A stretch of 64,000 nt of DNA from Neostapfia colusana. Lineage: Eukaryota > Streptophyta > Magnoliopsida > Poales > Poaceae. The stretch covers positions 94,246,622 through 94,310,621 of the forward strand of contig JASWHV010000005.1 in assembly GCA_030760725.1 (NCBI GenBank), written 5' to 3'. The position numbers and the translations under genes were made by a program. Shown here piece after piece: positions 32,172 to 45,438 of the stretch (its first letter is position 1; each line of letters begins with the position of its first letter). The notes beneath the pieces are model-generated. The model had not been told where the DNA came from and ran no database searches. It saw only the letters and a list, made by a program, of their open reading frames with translations.

Positions 32172-35100
32172 TGTAAAAGTCCCAAAACTTGTAAATGGAA
32201 AACTTTAGTGATGAATAAAGTTGATTTTAGTGATGAGAAGGTACATGCATTCAAGTCCCCTTTGAATTCAAATGATCATTTAAATGCAAAGGTGGTCATT
32301 TTTAAATGAAGGATGCAAATTGTGGTTATAAACCTCCCCTTTGCGGCCACCAAATTAAATGTTTGAATCCATATTTGAATTCTTCAGGTCCAAATTATGA
32401 GGAAGGCAAATTCTGAGAAAATTTGGAGGTGCTTTGATATGTATATCAAAGAGACTTGTGAATTGTCATTGAAATTTGAATTCAAATTTGAAACTGAGGT
32501 AAACTTGTCAATTTACCAAATGGTGCTCAGATTTTAGCTCCACATGATGAAGTTTGCACTGTGCCAAAAATTGGAGATCTTTTCGAGGGAGGAGCTGTGG
32601 GACCCACTTGTCATTGGAGGGGGAGACTTACACACCAAGTCTTGTTGCCCTGCTCTCGGTACCACTTGTAGCCGCTGAACAGCCGAGCAGATCAGGACTC
32701 GGTCCCTTGCCCTTATCGACTCCACCGAGAGCACAACCGCCTCACACAGCTGCCTTCGTTATCACGCGCCTTCATTGCCGAGTTTTTGCCGCATGGAAGA
32801 AAACGCTTGGTCCACCGGTGCCCGGCCAGCCCGAAGAGTTGCACACCGAGCTGAGCCTCCCTACTGCACCGCCGGACCTCCCTCAGCGTGCCTGAAGCGA
32901 AAACCAGGTTCTAGCTCCACAGTAACCTCGGCGTCGAGCTCAGTTTCCCTCGACAGCGCAGGATGAGACCGCCGCGACAAGAACTCGTCGCCCCGCCGCC
33001 ACAAAGCTTCTCCCACCGAGCTGCAAAAGCAGAAAGGTGCGCCTAGACCTCTTCTTGCTTCACCGCAACCACCGCAGCCTGTCGTGAACGGTGCTCACCG
33101 GAATTTTGCTTTTTGCCATCGACATACAATAATAACCGAGGGGATAAACTCAGCAAATTCGTCTCACACGTTGAACCACTCCACACACAATGTAGTATAC
33201 ACCTTCTATACCTCCGTGCGGGTTCATAGGATCAAGAACCACCGAGAACCGTTGAGCAAAGCCGCTGTTCATCGAGTTTTTCGATTGTCACCGGATTTTT
33301 TACCTAGTCCGACGGTGAGTTCATACTCCCGGCGAGTTTCTGCGAGATCAGCGGTTGGATCCGTGTTCTCCTCGGTGCAGTGGTGCTGTACGAGCAAACG
33401 GCAACGTGTTTAGTGCAGCATAGCGCCCTAGCTACATCGCCGGAGATGCCGCAGCCACTGTCGCCGTCGCACCTAGGGTTCTGGCCATCTTCGCCGAGAT
33501 AAGACCGGCAACAGTTCCTCGCACGAGAATATGTAGTCGTGGCGAGAATCAGCGAGTTCCGAGCACGGGAACCCCCTCCCAGCGAGAGCTCCGGCGAGCT
33601 CGGTGGCGCGGGAGCGCGGGTGGCGGGAGGTAGACGAAGCCGGTGCTGACCCACGTGTCAGCATCGGTAGCAGGGGAATGGGATCTTCTGTTGCACCGGA
33701 TCAGTTTGCAACTGTGCGAGGGAATGGGATTTTCTGTTGCACCGGATCGAAGCTCCAAATTTAGTGATTAAAATTGGGTTGGATTCAGATTGAAAAACTC
33801 TATCCAAATATGCAACCCAATTTGTATGAAAATCATTATTAAATTCTGGAGAATTCTTTAAAGCTTTTCAGCAAAAGCATTTTAGAGGGAGTTTGGTTCA
33901 TCCAAAAATCCCCAAATTTTTCCAGAAGATTCTAAAGGCTATTAGTGAACTCCTGTAAACGTTTCAGCTCATTTGGAGTGGATTTATTTAGGATAATTCT
34001 GAATCCAAGTTTCTGTGTTCTAATGAATACAGAAACATTTTCAGAGAATCTCCAAAACTTGGAAATTCAGTTCTGAGCAGTTCTGAGCAGTTCTTAGCTC
34101 CAAAATTCCTAGGATAATTTATGCATGCTCCCTGATATATGTTTGAAATTGTGGTTCACTTGAATTTGCATGAAAGTGCACATTTATTCAGAATTAATTC
34201 CTTTTTGCTTAAATGCTTAGGGAATTGTTCTGAGTGATCTACTCATTGAAAAATTCTGAAATTTGGTCCAGATGACTTTCTTGTGACAAGGAACTCACAA
34301 GAAAAGTTTCAGCTCCATTGGAGCCCTGGATCAGTACTATTCTGTTCAACCTCATTAGGTGATTAACACACAAGTGATGAAACACACATCTCACTTGAGC
34401 ATAGTGCTAAACCCAAACCCAAATCTTTAGCACCAGTGTCATTTTAAATTCATAAACAGAGTTCCAGTTTTAAACTTGTCTTTAGAACTTGTTAGCAAAA
34501 GTTTTACAATTAAACCTATATGCATGTTCATAACGTGTAGTGATTAAACGTGGAAGAGTGGAGGAGGAGTAAAGTTTGGATCAAGGAGCAAGAAGGGCAG
34601 TGATTAAGCTTAAAGTCATCAGCAACTAACTTCATAATTATCTGACTTTAGTCACCTGCAAAACCAAGGCAAGCTCCGATTTGCATTTAAGTTATTTATA
34701 AAGTTTTTACTTTGTTCACAATTATGGTTAAGGGTTTGTATGTGCATTAGGTCAAAGATGCTTTATACTCCAAATGCATGACCAAATGAACCCTGAAGTC
34801 AAGGGTAGAGTATAGTTTCCCGCTGTAGAAGGATGCCGTGCTAAATAGGTTATGACATCCGGTAGAAGATGAGTAGTTGGAATCTACTCGCGAGCTATAG
34901 TTTAGGATTACATAAGCGTGGTTGGAAAAAGGCAAACTAAAGTTTATATTTCTAAAGATGAGACCGGACAGGAGGGTTAGGCAGCGACAAGACGAGGTAT
35001 TGGTCGAGTAGCTCTGCTTGTGTCGGTTAAGGACCGAAGCGTGTGCGGCCCTGGGAGCAAGTATTGAGTTGTGTACCGGATGCTTACTGCTATATGGGAA

Positions 35101-36075
35101 CCAGGAAACCGATGTACCAGGTTCACTTGATTGTAGAGGCATATCACATCGTCACGTTAGACCTTTGAGCCTGAGACGGCGCGACCGGTTCTACAGTCGA
35201 GTGTCCTGCGAAATGTTGCCACATACGACGTAATGAAGGACGCCGGATTTGGGTCTTCAGAGGCGGGCGTATGTGTCGAGTTATCCGGGTAGTGTTTGAT
35301 TCGAATCACCGTCCCTCGCGGTTATGAGTACCGCTTGCTTACTGCGCTGTGACGTAGTAATCAACTTGTGTGGAAACAGTTTGCAAGTTCTAATTGCTGC
35401 TATGATTATTGTAAATTGCATGACAACCCTGTTTGAAGTAGAGATAGAGCAAACTAAAGTTATTTTCTACCTTGGGACAAGTAACATTGGAATAAAGCGT
35501 TTCTTGTTTGATTGTGGAGTTCCAATGTTGCTGGGCGCAAGGTCACTACTATTATGGCTAAAATCTGAAAGTTAAGGATGAACTCGTAGGCGAGTCTTTT
35601 TGCAACTTATATGTTTAGGTCTTAAGTTACTTTCATGTAGAGTTGCATGGGAGAGACGGTTAAGTCTTGCTGAGACTTTGTGCTCACTCTTGCTATATGA
35701 GTGGTTTTTCAGGTTAATATCGACGCATATAAAGAAGGTTGTCCGGTGAGACTCGGAAACTTCCGACTCATGTTACACATGGAGGACCTAGCCTCTGTCA
35801 TGTCTTCGTGTTGCTAGCGAGGGGAGTCCATGGGCTGGACCTCTTACCGGGTGCTCACTAGTTATCCGACGTGAGCTGTTTATAGACTTCCGCTGTAGCT
35901 ATTTTATGTAAAGTATTTACATAGAACATTTGTAAGCTTCCGCTTTTGATTTGTGTAATACAGTTTTTCATTATATGTGTGCTGTTGGGTGCCGCATAAC
36001 ACGGCACCACCCAATGCGATTCCTGGGCGAGGTGCCCCGTCCCCGTGACTGAACGGGTGGCGTGGGGTCATGTCA
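32172..36075 (+). mobile_element. 3' LTR of element A (3904 bp)
   Basis: It starts TGTAAAAGTCCC and ends ...GGTCATGTCA. The 5' copy has CACGTCA before the primer site, which fixes this end. Its first 100 bp match LTR I, but the family has diverged. A candidate TATA (TATAAAC at 32327) and the motif GTGGGACCCACTTGTCAT (about 32597) occur in the first 450 bp. At 33673-33748 it has a local duplication and lacks about 150 bp found in the 5' LTR (7130-7270). Hairpins are at 34870-34890 and 35985-36014. It is followed by the interior of LTR B, so A inserted in B; GATGC (36076-36080) would be the target duplication. Confidence 0.9.
33673..33748. repeat. Imperfect tandem duplication in the 3' LTR of A
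   Basis: GGGAATGGGATCTTCTGTTG at about 33674 is repeated with one change at 33720. The second copy joins directly to GAAGCTCCAAATTTAGTG, skipping sequence present in the 5' LTR. This looks like slippage plus deletion after insertion. Confidence 0.7.
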
Positions 36076-39000
36076 GATGCCGCACCGTCGACCGGCCGCC
36101 TCAGACACGTTCATGCTCAACAAACCGGCGTCCTAGGTGCGATGTCGACCCTTCTTGCTGTCCTCCCAGTTTGGAGCTAGGTTGTAGCCTAGGTCAGCCA
36201 GATTTTGGAGTTTGTCGCCGGCGGTTTCTTTGAACCGAGTTAAAGGAAACAGGAAATTCCTCGGCCATATGGAGTTAGAATTAACCAGAGGCTAGGCATA
36301 GGTTGTCCAAACCATAGCGACCCTTCTCGAGCAAACAGCAAGCAAAACCGTGCAGATTCCAATGGGTTCTCCGTGTTTTCCCTCACGGCGGCACAAAACC
36401 ACTTCGGTCACACGGTGAGCTTATGCTTCTGTCCGTTTTCCAAGGGATCAGGGTAGTGTTCCGGGTTCCCCATGTCATGGTGGTGCTGTAGGACCAAACC
36501 GTGGCCGGTTTCCAGGCTCGCCGAGGGAGTACCATGTCGCCGGAGTCACCAAAGTCGCTGCCACCGTCGCACGCCCATCTCTGGCCATCGTCGGTGAGGG
36601 GTAAGACCCGTAGCATGTTTCCCGTGTGTAAATAGGCAGTAGCGGTGAGTTTGTCAAAGGTTGGGGCACGGGAACACCGTTCCGGCAAGCTCTCCGGCGA
36701 GGGCAGCCGCGGGGAGGCGTGGGGGCGCGAGGAAGAAGAAGATGGGTGGGGCCCTATCGTCAGTGAGCTGAAAAAAACTGGGAGGATCCCGTGTGGCGTG
36801 AGGATTTTCTGTGACAGCACGGAAATAACCCTGTGGCCTCGGTGTTGCCACCATCTGAGTGGATAGCGCCATGGGTGGTGCCAACAACCAGAGTTCAAAC
36901 AATTCCTCATTTTTCAGATTTAGTGCAAACTTCAAATGACCATAACTTTCAGTAGGAATATCCAAAATTTGTGAAACAAATTAGTTGGATTCCTATCAGT
37001 CAGTACTTTGCAGACATGTAAAGAATTTGATCTGAAGGTCTCTGGAATTTTCTCCAAAATTCATCAAATGGTAAATTTTTGGGAATTAATTACAGAAGAT
37101 CCCTGTTATGGAATTCCCTCAAATTTGGCCAGACGATTCCTCATGATATTAGTGATCTTCTGTAAAATTTTTAGCTTCATTGGAGTTCATTTGCTAGGCT
37201 AAATTGCCTTCCAAAGTTCAGCCTTTATTTGGAAATTCAAATTCTAAACAGAAACTTTTCAGAACTCCTGTCCAACTTCAAAAATTCATATCTCTCTGTT
37301 GGTAGCTCCAAAAATGGTGGAACAAATTTTGTTAGAACCAATGATACTTACCGTAATTAGATCTTCCACTTTTAACCATGTCAAAACTTCAGATTTGGGA
37401 TCAAAATTCAGAGAAGCCTTGTACTTGTGGGAATTTTGGAGACCACAACGTGCAATGAAATTTCTCCAAACTTTGCTCAGATCATATTTATAGGATCTAG
37501 TATCCAGTGGAAAAATCCCAAAGCCAATTAAGGAACCTAAATAGCAGTAGTTATGAATAGAAGTGTAATTCTTATACTTCATTAGCACTTCTACATATAT
37601 TTTGCTACATTTCATATAGTGATCGAAGTTGAGGACGCACTGGAGCCGTTGGACTTCCTCCCACCAGATGCTAACTTTCCGTTTAACTCGACCCCAGGCA
37701 AGCACCGGTTTGCATCTAAGTACTTTTTCAAATTCTTCATTTGTATCACTTATGTTTAGGGTGAATTGATTGCATTAGAGTTAGGGTGATTGAAACCCCA
37801 CTTGCATAACCTCTAAATCCTATGGAGGGTTGGGTAGTTTACAAACTCGACTAGTAGAGAATGCCATGCTAATGTTCTTAGGACCTCGGTAGAAGTCGAG
37901 TGATTGGAATCTACTTGCGAGATAGGTATTTATTCACACTTTATGGAAAGAGGTAGATAATGGCTTAAGATGTGAAACTGAGACCCAGCAGGAGGGATAG
38001 GATGCAGTGAGCAGAGGTCTCACGTGCGTAGCCCTGTTGGTGTCGCTTGAGGACCGAGCCGTGTGCGGCCCTGCTGGACAAGTTTGAACAGTACCGGATG
38101 CATACTGGCATATGGGAACCAGGAAACCAATGTAATTGGTTAACCTGGGTGCTGAGGCTTACCCAACAGTTTTATAGGAGTGGGTTGAGGGTAGCAAGGT
38201 GTAAATCTGCCTGTGGGCACAGACACGCTCCACGCGGGGACCTCCTGCCCATTACAGATGGACCGTTCGGCATTTGGGTTGCCTTTAAAAGGTTACTGCA
38301 TACAACAGAGTAGGAAGGTGTGAAGGACCACACTTCTGAAAGTGGATGTATGTGACGTGTTATCCGAGTGTCCCCTGATTGCAATCACCGTCCCTCGTGC
38401 TTATTTGAGTACCTCTTGTTCACTGTGCTGTGACGTAGTAAGAAGTGAAAGAAGCCAGATTAATATGCTGCAATGAACTATTATTGTCTTGAAACTATGT
38501 ATGCTGTAGATGTAGAGCTCATTAAGTTTATTTTCAACTTTGGCCATAACCACATCGGAGGAAAGCGTTCTTGTTTGATTGTGGACTTCTGATGTGAGGG
38601 CTGCCTAAGGCACATTAAACTGCTGCTATAAAACTGAAAGTAAGGATTAACATGTAGGCGTGTCTTTTTTGCAACGACTTTATCCTATTTTATACATCAC
38701 TGCATGTAGAGTTCCATGACTAGGGTTGTCGGGTAAGCCTTGCTGAGCCATCGTGCTCACGTTGCAATATTTGAGCTGTGTGCAGGTGAGAGTTATGATG
38801 AAGGGTCCGAGGACGAGGCGATGCCCCCGTCGGGGTACACGGCCAAGCTGGAGCCCAGCATGACGCCGTGATCTCCGGTTCTATGTTGCTAGTGTGTAGC
38901 GTCCCCGGGCTGGACGGCTGCACTTTTGCTTAGTTAGGATGAGAGACTAGCGATGTATAATACTTCCGCTGTATCGATAAGTTTGTAAAAGACTTCCGCT

Positions 39001-39128
39001 GTGTGTTTTATATCAAATAAAAGTTTGTATGTTGTTCTTAATCTTTTCTTGTGTGCTGTTGGGTGCCGCATCGCATGGCACCACCCTCTGCGATCCCGGA
39101 GTGGGTGAACGACGGGGTGGTCCCCACA
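36076..39128 (+). mobile_element. LTR B, 3' part (plus strand), host of element A
   Basis: It is the same family as the LTR of B' (2878-6839) in the opposite orientation. Matches include CGCACTGGAGCCGTTGGAC (about 37633), the CACCGGTTTGCATC block (about 37702), AATCACCGTCCCTCGTG (about 38383) and the end GGGGTGGTCCCCACA (39128). No primer binding site follows, so this is a solo LTR or the 3' LTR of an element. About 0.9 kb of its 5' end lies left of element A, outside the window. ORFs within it (for example 36383-36965 and 37286-37705) have no recognisable domain. Confidence 0.82.
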
Positions 39129-40104
39129 TCCATGGTTCGACTTGAGGTTTGGGGATGAGCAGCACGGATCAACGGTGCATCCTTGGGTGTCCTTGCTCGG
39201 TTGTGAAAGTCCCTCTGTTGGGCTGTCCACGTGAGCCCCATGCGGCGGTTTCAGTTGGTCACCGCGAGCAACGCCGTTCCCGGTTCGTGGCAGCCGGAAT
39301 CCACTCGGTTTTTTGCGCTGAGGAGGTCGAGGACAATCACCTAGTGCCGTTTTTGTTGTTTGGAGGGGTGCTGTGAGAGGTGGCTTTGCCGATCCTGATC
39401 GAAGCACAGAGGCGGCAGTGAGTTTCTGTTCTGTTGCGCGAGGGGGAAGCAACGAAGCAGTGGCTCAGTCGATGAGGGAGGGGATCACGCCGAGAGGTAA
39501 GGCTGCACACGAGCTGTTCTCCAGCGCGGGTGAATCAACAAAGACGTACCCTGGTGTTACACTCGGTGCGCCCGGAGAAAGGTTCGGTTGCTTCGAGTCC
39601 GAACAGAGATTGTAGACTTAGGGTGCAAGTCTAATTGGCTCAATGACATGTGGGGCCCACTTCTTTCCCCCCTCTTCTTATCTTCCCAAAAATCCTTACA
39701 AATATCTCCCAAATTTGGCAGGTAATAAATTCCAATATGTAGAACTCAAATTTTGGAATTCATTTTGACATATGGTAAAGTTTCGTCCAAGTTCGAATTT
39801 GAATTTGAATTCAAATGCCATTTCACTTCCTCTTGCAAATACTTAGTCAAACACCTCCAAATGTGGTAAAAAATTATATTCCCACAAATTTGGATCTGAG
39901 GATTTCAATGATGGGATCAGATTTCAAATTTGAATGTCACAAACATAAAATTTGAACCATCAGTTTTATAGCCTCTTTTTGATGAACGTCCATGTACACC
40001 CTCACGTGTAGAAAAGTTTTTGCAAATCCCAATTTTCATGAATTTGAAACACATAGCCTTTCAAGCCTCGGTTTATTTCATATACAATTTTTTGGACTTT
40101 TACA
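39129..40104 (-). mobile_element. LTR D, 5' part (minus strand)
   Basis: On the minus strand it starts at 40104 with TGTAAAAGTCCAAAAAATTG, an LTR start of the same type as A and I. It runs through AT-rich sequence (39690-40100) into GC-rich sequence (39129-39650), which contains GACATGTGGGGCCCAC near 39644. It is cut at 39128/39129 by LTR B. Plus-strand pol resumes at 40105, so D inserted in element C. The ORF reading from 40020 begins in this LTR and runs by chance into the pol of C. Confidence 0.75.
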
Positions 40105-40457
40105 AACTTGCTCCCCGATTCATCGGTCCGTTTGTTATCACAGAGAAGTGCGGAACTGTAGCCTACCAGCTAGAACTACCGGCAAGCCTTGTTGGTATTC
40201 ACGATATATTTCACGTGTCCCAGCTGCAGAAGTGTCTCAAGTTTACCGCTGCTGTCCGCACCGAAGACATCTACGAGCTAAAGCCGGATCTCACATACAC
40301 TGAGCAACCAGTGCATATTATCAACGAAAAGACCCGGATCACCCGAAATCGGACTATGAAATTTTACAAAGTCCTGTGGAGTAATCATACAGCAAAAGAG
40401 GCAACGTGAGAAAGTGAAGATTACATCCACAAGAATTATCCAGAACTTTTGTCATAG
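40105..40457 (+). pseudogene. Pol C-terminus of element C (GPY/F and chromodomain)
   Basis: The frame encodes LAPRFIGPFVITEKCGT, AYQLELPASLVGIHDIFHVS, QLQKCLKF, then a chromodomain with TEQPVHIINEK, NRTMKFYKVLWSNH and KEAT. A TGA at 40407-40409 replaces the Trp of the EATWESE motif. The frame then continues ESEDYIHKNYPELLS to a TAG at 40455-40457. The upstream part of the gene was displaced left by insertion of D. Downstream, the polypurine tract and LTR start are missing. Confidence 0.88.
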
Positions 40458-43400
40458 ACTTTGTAATTACCCTCCCATCTCGCTCTTCTTTTGTAATCTC
40501 GCTCAATCTCTGCTTCTCCACTCGAAAGCCACCGATACAGAGTCGAAGGATCACCAGATGACACTGGACAGCACCTGAGGACACCTCCTCTCTGCTTCAG
40601 TCGAGCTGGAGAGCTGCCTGGGTGCTCATCACTCGTTGCCGTGCTCCTGTTTTTCCCAACACCGAAGTGTGGCTCTGTTTCTTCCTCTCTCGCGCACAAG
40701 AACAGAAAACACCACCGCCACTACCTCGATCAATCAGGAACCAACGAGCTCCCACGAGCAGAGGCTCCTAAGTGGCAAAAGGGCACCGGAGACCTTCCCT
40801 TTTCCTCCTCGACGCGTCACCAAGTAAGCTTAGCCTTTCCCACCCGAGTACTTCAACTTCTTTGCGGCGGCCGAAGAGCAACCGAGGTTGGGGCGCACGT
40901 GGACAGCTCAACTGGAAGCTTCTCATTACTGAGCAAGAGAATCCTTGGGAGCGCTAGGACTTCACACTGCTCACCTCCGAAGCTCAGGTCCAACCGTGGA
41001 TCGTCGCCGGCAAAATTTCAGTTTTTGTCCCGATCGGTGCAAAATGACCCGCGGGTAAGAAACTTCAAAATTCCCAATCAATTCTTTCTTAGGGCCAACA
41101 AAACTGCACCCACACGAGCTAGACTTGATACTGAACAATTTTGCTTTGCAACCCTAGTGTGAAAACCCTGGTAGACGGCCTATTATGAGTTTTTCTGATG
41201 GTGACTGTAGCGGTGAGTCTCGGGCGCACGATGAAAGCCACCGTGGAGCCATTCCCGAGCATTTGTGCGTTCATGTCGAGCATCACCGTAGCTCACTGGT
41301 GCTGTACAGCATCAAAACCAAGCAAATGGAGGGCTAGAATGTCGGGGCGACATCGCCGGAGTCGGTTCATTGCAGCGGCACGCCGCGAGCTAGGTTGGAA
41401 CCGTCGCCGACTCGGGGAAACGGCCCCAATGTGTTCAGCACGTGGAATTAGTGGCTAGCGGCGAGTGGGAGATAGGGAGGAGGCCGGGAGGCCGAAGTCC
41501 GGCGAGCTCCGGCGAGGGGGCGGCGCGGGAGCGGGAGGAAGACAATGACCCGCCCGGCCCTCACACGTCAGCCACTCGTTTTAATCAGAGGCTGATTCTC
41601 TGTGATGCTGGATCAAGTGTGGCCGTGCACAACAGACCCTGTGGCCCCGTGTGGCTTTGAAGGAGAAGGCGCCAAGTAGCCCGGTTCCCGTTGTCAGAGA
41701 TTTGAAATTTCCATGAATTAATTTGAATTACAGATTTCCTCCAAACTTTAGAAGACCATAACTTTTGCTAGGAAACTCCAAATTTAATGATTCAAATTGG
41801 GTAGATCAGGTTGAAAAACTCTATCCAAATATTCAACCCAATTTGTATGAAAGACAATAATTAATTATGGAAAATTCTTTGAAGGTTTTCAGTAAAAGAA
41901 TTTTAGAGTTAGTTTGGTTTATCCAAAAATCCTAAAATTTTTCTAGAATATTACTTTTGATGTTATTGAACTCCTGTAAAATTTTCAGCTCACTTAGAGT
42001 TGATTTCATTAGGAGAATCAGATTAAAAATTACTGAATTCAAATGTATACAGAAACTTTTTCAGAAAAGTCCCAAAACTTGAAAAAACAGTTCTGGGCAA
42101 CCCATAGCTCCAAAAATCCTAGGAAAATTCATGCAAGCTCTATGTCATATAATTGAAATTTTGGTTTACTATGTTTGACATGAACATGTGAGTTACTTCA
42201 GAGGATTGTTCTCAATAAACCACTAAATGAAAAGTGCTAATTTTTGGTCCAGAACATTTTCTTGTGACAAGGAACTCACATGAAAATTTTCAGCTAAAGT
42301 TGAGCTCTGGATCAGCACTTTTCATTACACTTGCGTAGGTGGAAATAACCTCATTAGGAAAAACACTTAGCACTTGATCACAATGGCTTACTCAACTCCA
42401 ACCACTAGTACCGGTGCCATTTTAAATTCTTGAACAGAGTTCTGGTTTTAAACTTGTCATTAGACCTTGTTAGCAAAATATTTACAATTAAATAGATATG
42501 CATTTCATATCGTATAGTCATCAAAGTGAGGACTTGTGAAGGAAGTGAACTGGATTTCAAGAACAAGGTGATCAAGTAATCAAGCCTCAAGTGATCGACG
42601 ACACTAACTAAATTTACATTCTTAGTCACCTGCAAAACAGGCAAACCCCGGTTTGCATTCGAGCAATTTTATAAAGTCTTTTCATTTTTAGAGATCATAG
42701 CTATGAATTATTGATTGCATTAGGTCTAGATGATATTGAAAACCCATTTGCATGACCAGATTTACCCAAGAGAGAAAGGGTAGAATAGCACCTCCTCGAG
42801 TGGATTTGGGCTACGCTAAATGTTAGTATGGAAGGACCGGTAGAAGTCGAGTAGTTGGAATCTACTCACGAGTTTAGGGCTTTGTTTCATCGGAACGGGT
42901 TATGAATAGAATCAGTGAGGAAAATTTACAAGTGAGAAATTGAGACCGGGCAGGGAGATTGAGATGCAGCAGGCTGCGGACCGTGCATGCATAGCCCTGC
43001 CTGTGTCGGTTAAGGCACGTCCATACTTGGCCATGTTGGACAAGTTTGAGTTGTGTACCAGGTACATACTGGATATATGGGACCCAGGAAACCAATGTAC
43101 CTTGTGAGATCCACATTGGAAACTTTCCAATCGGCTTAGGCTTTCAGCGTCAGTACAGCAGGAGGTGATTTGCTCAATAACATATCACTGCGGGTATGTA
43201 CCTTGAGGGAGCTTGCTGTTCAGGGTGATTGTACTGCATCCAGTGTGGAAGAACATGGGAAAGGTGCCTGCATACAATATCAGTCGAGGTTCCTTCCGGC
43301 AACTCGGAGTATGGTGTATGTGTCGTGTAGTCCGGGCGTGTACTTATTCGAATCACTGTCGCTCGCGGTCATATGAGCAAACTTGCCCACTGCGTCTTGA

Positions 43401-44093
43401 CGTAGTAAGAACTGAAGTGGACTACTTTGAATTTGATAAGGCTTGTGTTTTAAATTGTATTGTAACCATGCTTGACTTAGAGATAGTGCCAATTAAACTT
43501 TACATCACTTTGTGCAAGAAGCATCGCAACAAAGCGTTTCTTGTTTAACTGTGGAGTTGCAATGCTGTTCGGCTCAAGGTCTTTAAAGGAGCCTTAAAAT
43601 CTAAAAGTTAAGGATCAAGTGTAGGCGAGTTCTTTTTGCAAATTCAACTACCCTTCTCAGTCCGTCGTACATGTAGAGTTTCTTGTTTAGAGGAGACGCA
43701 TCAGTCTTGCTGAGCCTATGTGCTCATGCTTGCTATATGAGTGGTTTTGCAGGTTAACATCGATGCTATGAGAAGGTTGTCTGGTGAGACTCGGAGACTT
43801 CTGAGTCGTTTAACACATGGAGAACCCAGCCATTGCAGTTGTCTTCGTGTTGCTAGCGCGCGGGCTGGACATCTTCTCTAGTGCTTTTTAGATAATAAAC
43901 GTGAGATGAACTAGTCTTCCGCTGTAGCTATTTGATGTAAATTATGTACAAAGAACACTCGTAAGCTTTCTCTTTTTATTTATGTGATACATTATCCTTA
44001 TATGTGTGCTGTTGGGTGCTGCATATCGCGGCACCACCCAATGCGATTCCCAGGCAAGCGGCAAGTCCCTGTGATTGGGTCCGGGCGCTGTCA
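40458..44093 (+). mobile_element. 3' LTR of element C, missing its 5' end
   Basis: It ends ...GGGCGCTGTCA at 44093, directly before minus-strand integrase codons of E (CTTAA at 44094-44098 would be the target duplication). It holds the AT-rich middle (41700-42500), the GCAAACCCCGGTTTGCATTC block (about 42642), and hairpins at 42848-42868 and 44012-44041. LTR G (56471-57807) is the same family. After the pol stop the sequence goes directly into GC-rich LTR sequence, with no polypurine tract and no TGTA start, so roughly 0.5 kb appears deleted. ORFs at 40636-41162 and 41198-41660 lie in this GC-rich part and show no domain. Confidence 0.8.
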
Positions 44094-45438
44094 CTTAACC
44101 GGTCAACAATTACCCAAATGGAATCATGCTTGTGAAAAGTCATGGGAAACCCCACAATGAAATCCATGCTCACATCTTCCCACTTCCATGCTGGAATTTT
44201 CAGGGGTTGCAGCAGCCCTGATTTCCTCATGTAATCCGCCTTCACTTCTCTACACGTATCACATTCGGATACGTATTTTGAAATTTCCCGCTTCATCCGT
44301 GTCCACCAAAATTTACTTTTCAAATCTTGGTAAATTTTGTTGCTGCCCGGATGAATAGAAAATTTTGACAAGTGAGCTTTATTAAGGACCTTCTTTCTCA
44401 GCTCCATATTCCGGGGTACGACTATGCAGTCATTGAACCATAGCGTCCCCTCTTTATCCTTCCGGAAACATTTGATATCACCGCTGTCTATTCGTTTCTG
44501 AAGATGTGCCATGCCTTTGTCAATCTTCTGAGCTGCAATAGTATCCTCTCTAATAGTAGGGATTAGAGCAAGGTTGTAGAGTGATCCATATGGAACCAAG
44601 TATAAACTCGGTTCTTCCTCTTCCATCAGCGTATTGGTAAGGTTATGGGCTTGTGATTTCTAACTCAGCGTGTCGGCAACCACATTTGCCTTGCCGGGGT
44701 TTTAATGAATCTCAATCTCATAATCTTTCATTAATTCTAACCACCTCTTTTGTGTCATATTCAGCTCCTTCTGGGTAAAGATATATTTTAAGCTCTTGTG
44801 GTCGGTGTAGAGATGCACCAAGTTACCGAGAAGATAGCGTCTTCACATTTTCAGAGCCAATACCACAGCAGCGAGCTCAAGATAATGAGTCAGATAGTGC
44901 TGCTCGCGGTTTCATAGTTAGCGTGAGCCATACGCGACCACCCATCCTTCTTGCATCAATACGCAGCCAAGCCCGATACTGGATGCATCACAATATACAT
45001 CTAAAGGCTTGGTCGTATCAAGTTGAGCTAAGATCAAGGCTGTTGTGAGATGTTTCACCAATGTTTGCAACACTCCTTCACATGCTGAGTTCCAAACATA
45101 TTTCGTCCCCTTCTTCAATAATTCAGTCATCGTCTTAGCAAGCTTGGAGAAGCTCGGGATGAACCTCCGATGGTATCCCGCTAAACCGAGGAAGCTTATG
45201 ACTTCATGGACAGAAGTGGGGGCTATCCATTTCAGCACCTGTTCAATCTTACTTGGATCAACCGCAATGCCTTCCGCTGAGATGATATGTCCCAAAAATG
45301 GCACTTGGCTGATCCAAAACTCGCATTCGCTGAACTTGGAATAGAGCTTATGGTCCCGCAATCGTTGTAGGATGATACGCAAGTGTTCGGCGTGTTCTTC
45401 TTCCGACTTGGAGTAAACCAAGATGTCATCAATGAACA
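44094..45438 (-). pseudogene. Pol fragment of element E: RT C-terminal half, RNase H, integrase N-terminal half
   Basis: Minus-strand order from 45438: the RT palm continues from FIDDILVYSKSEEEHAEHL and VPFLGHIISAEGIAVDPSKI. RNase H follows (CDASSIGLGCVLMQEG, TDHKSLKYIF, KANVVADTLS) with at least two in-frame stops and local frame damage (44640-44930). Then integrase (HLSKFSIHPGSNKIYQ, YVSECDTCREVKADYM, MDFIVGFP, SIWVIVDRL). It stops in mid-integrase at 44094, where LTR C begins; the rest of pol and the 3' LTR are left of the window. E is the oldest element recognised here. Confidence 0.9.
45420..45438. repeat. Target-site duplication of the LINE, left copy
   Basis: AAGATGTCATCAATGAACA occurs here and at 47512-47530, flanking the LINE. 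On the minus strand it encodes part of the FIDDIL active-site segment of the reverse transcriptase of E. Confidence 0.95.

Noticed and set aside
40020..40104. N-terminal extension of the C pol ORF
   Set aside because: It is LTR D sequence on the opposite strand, fused by insertion.
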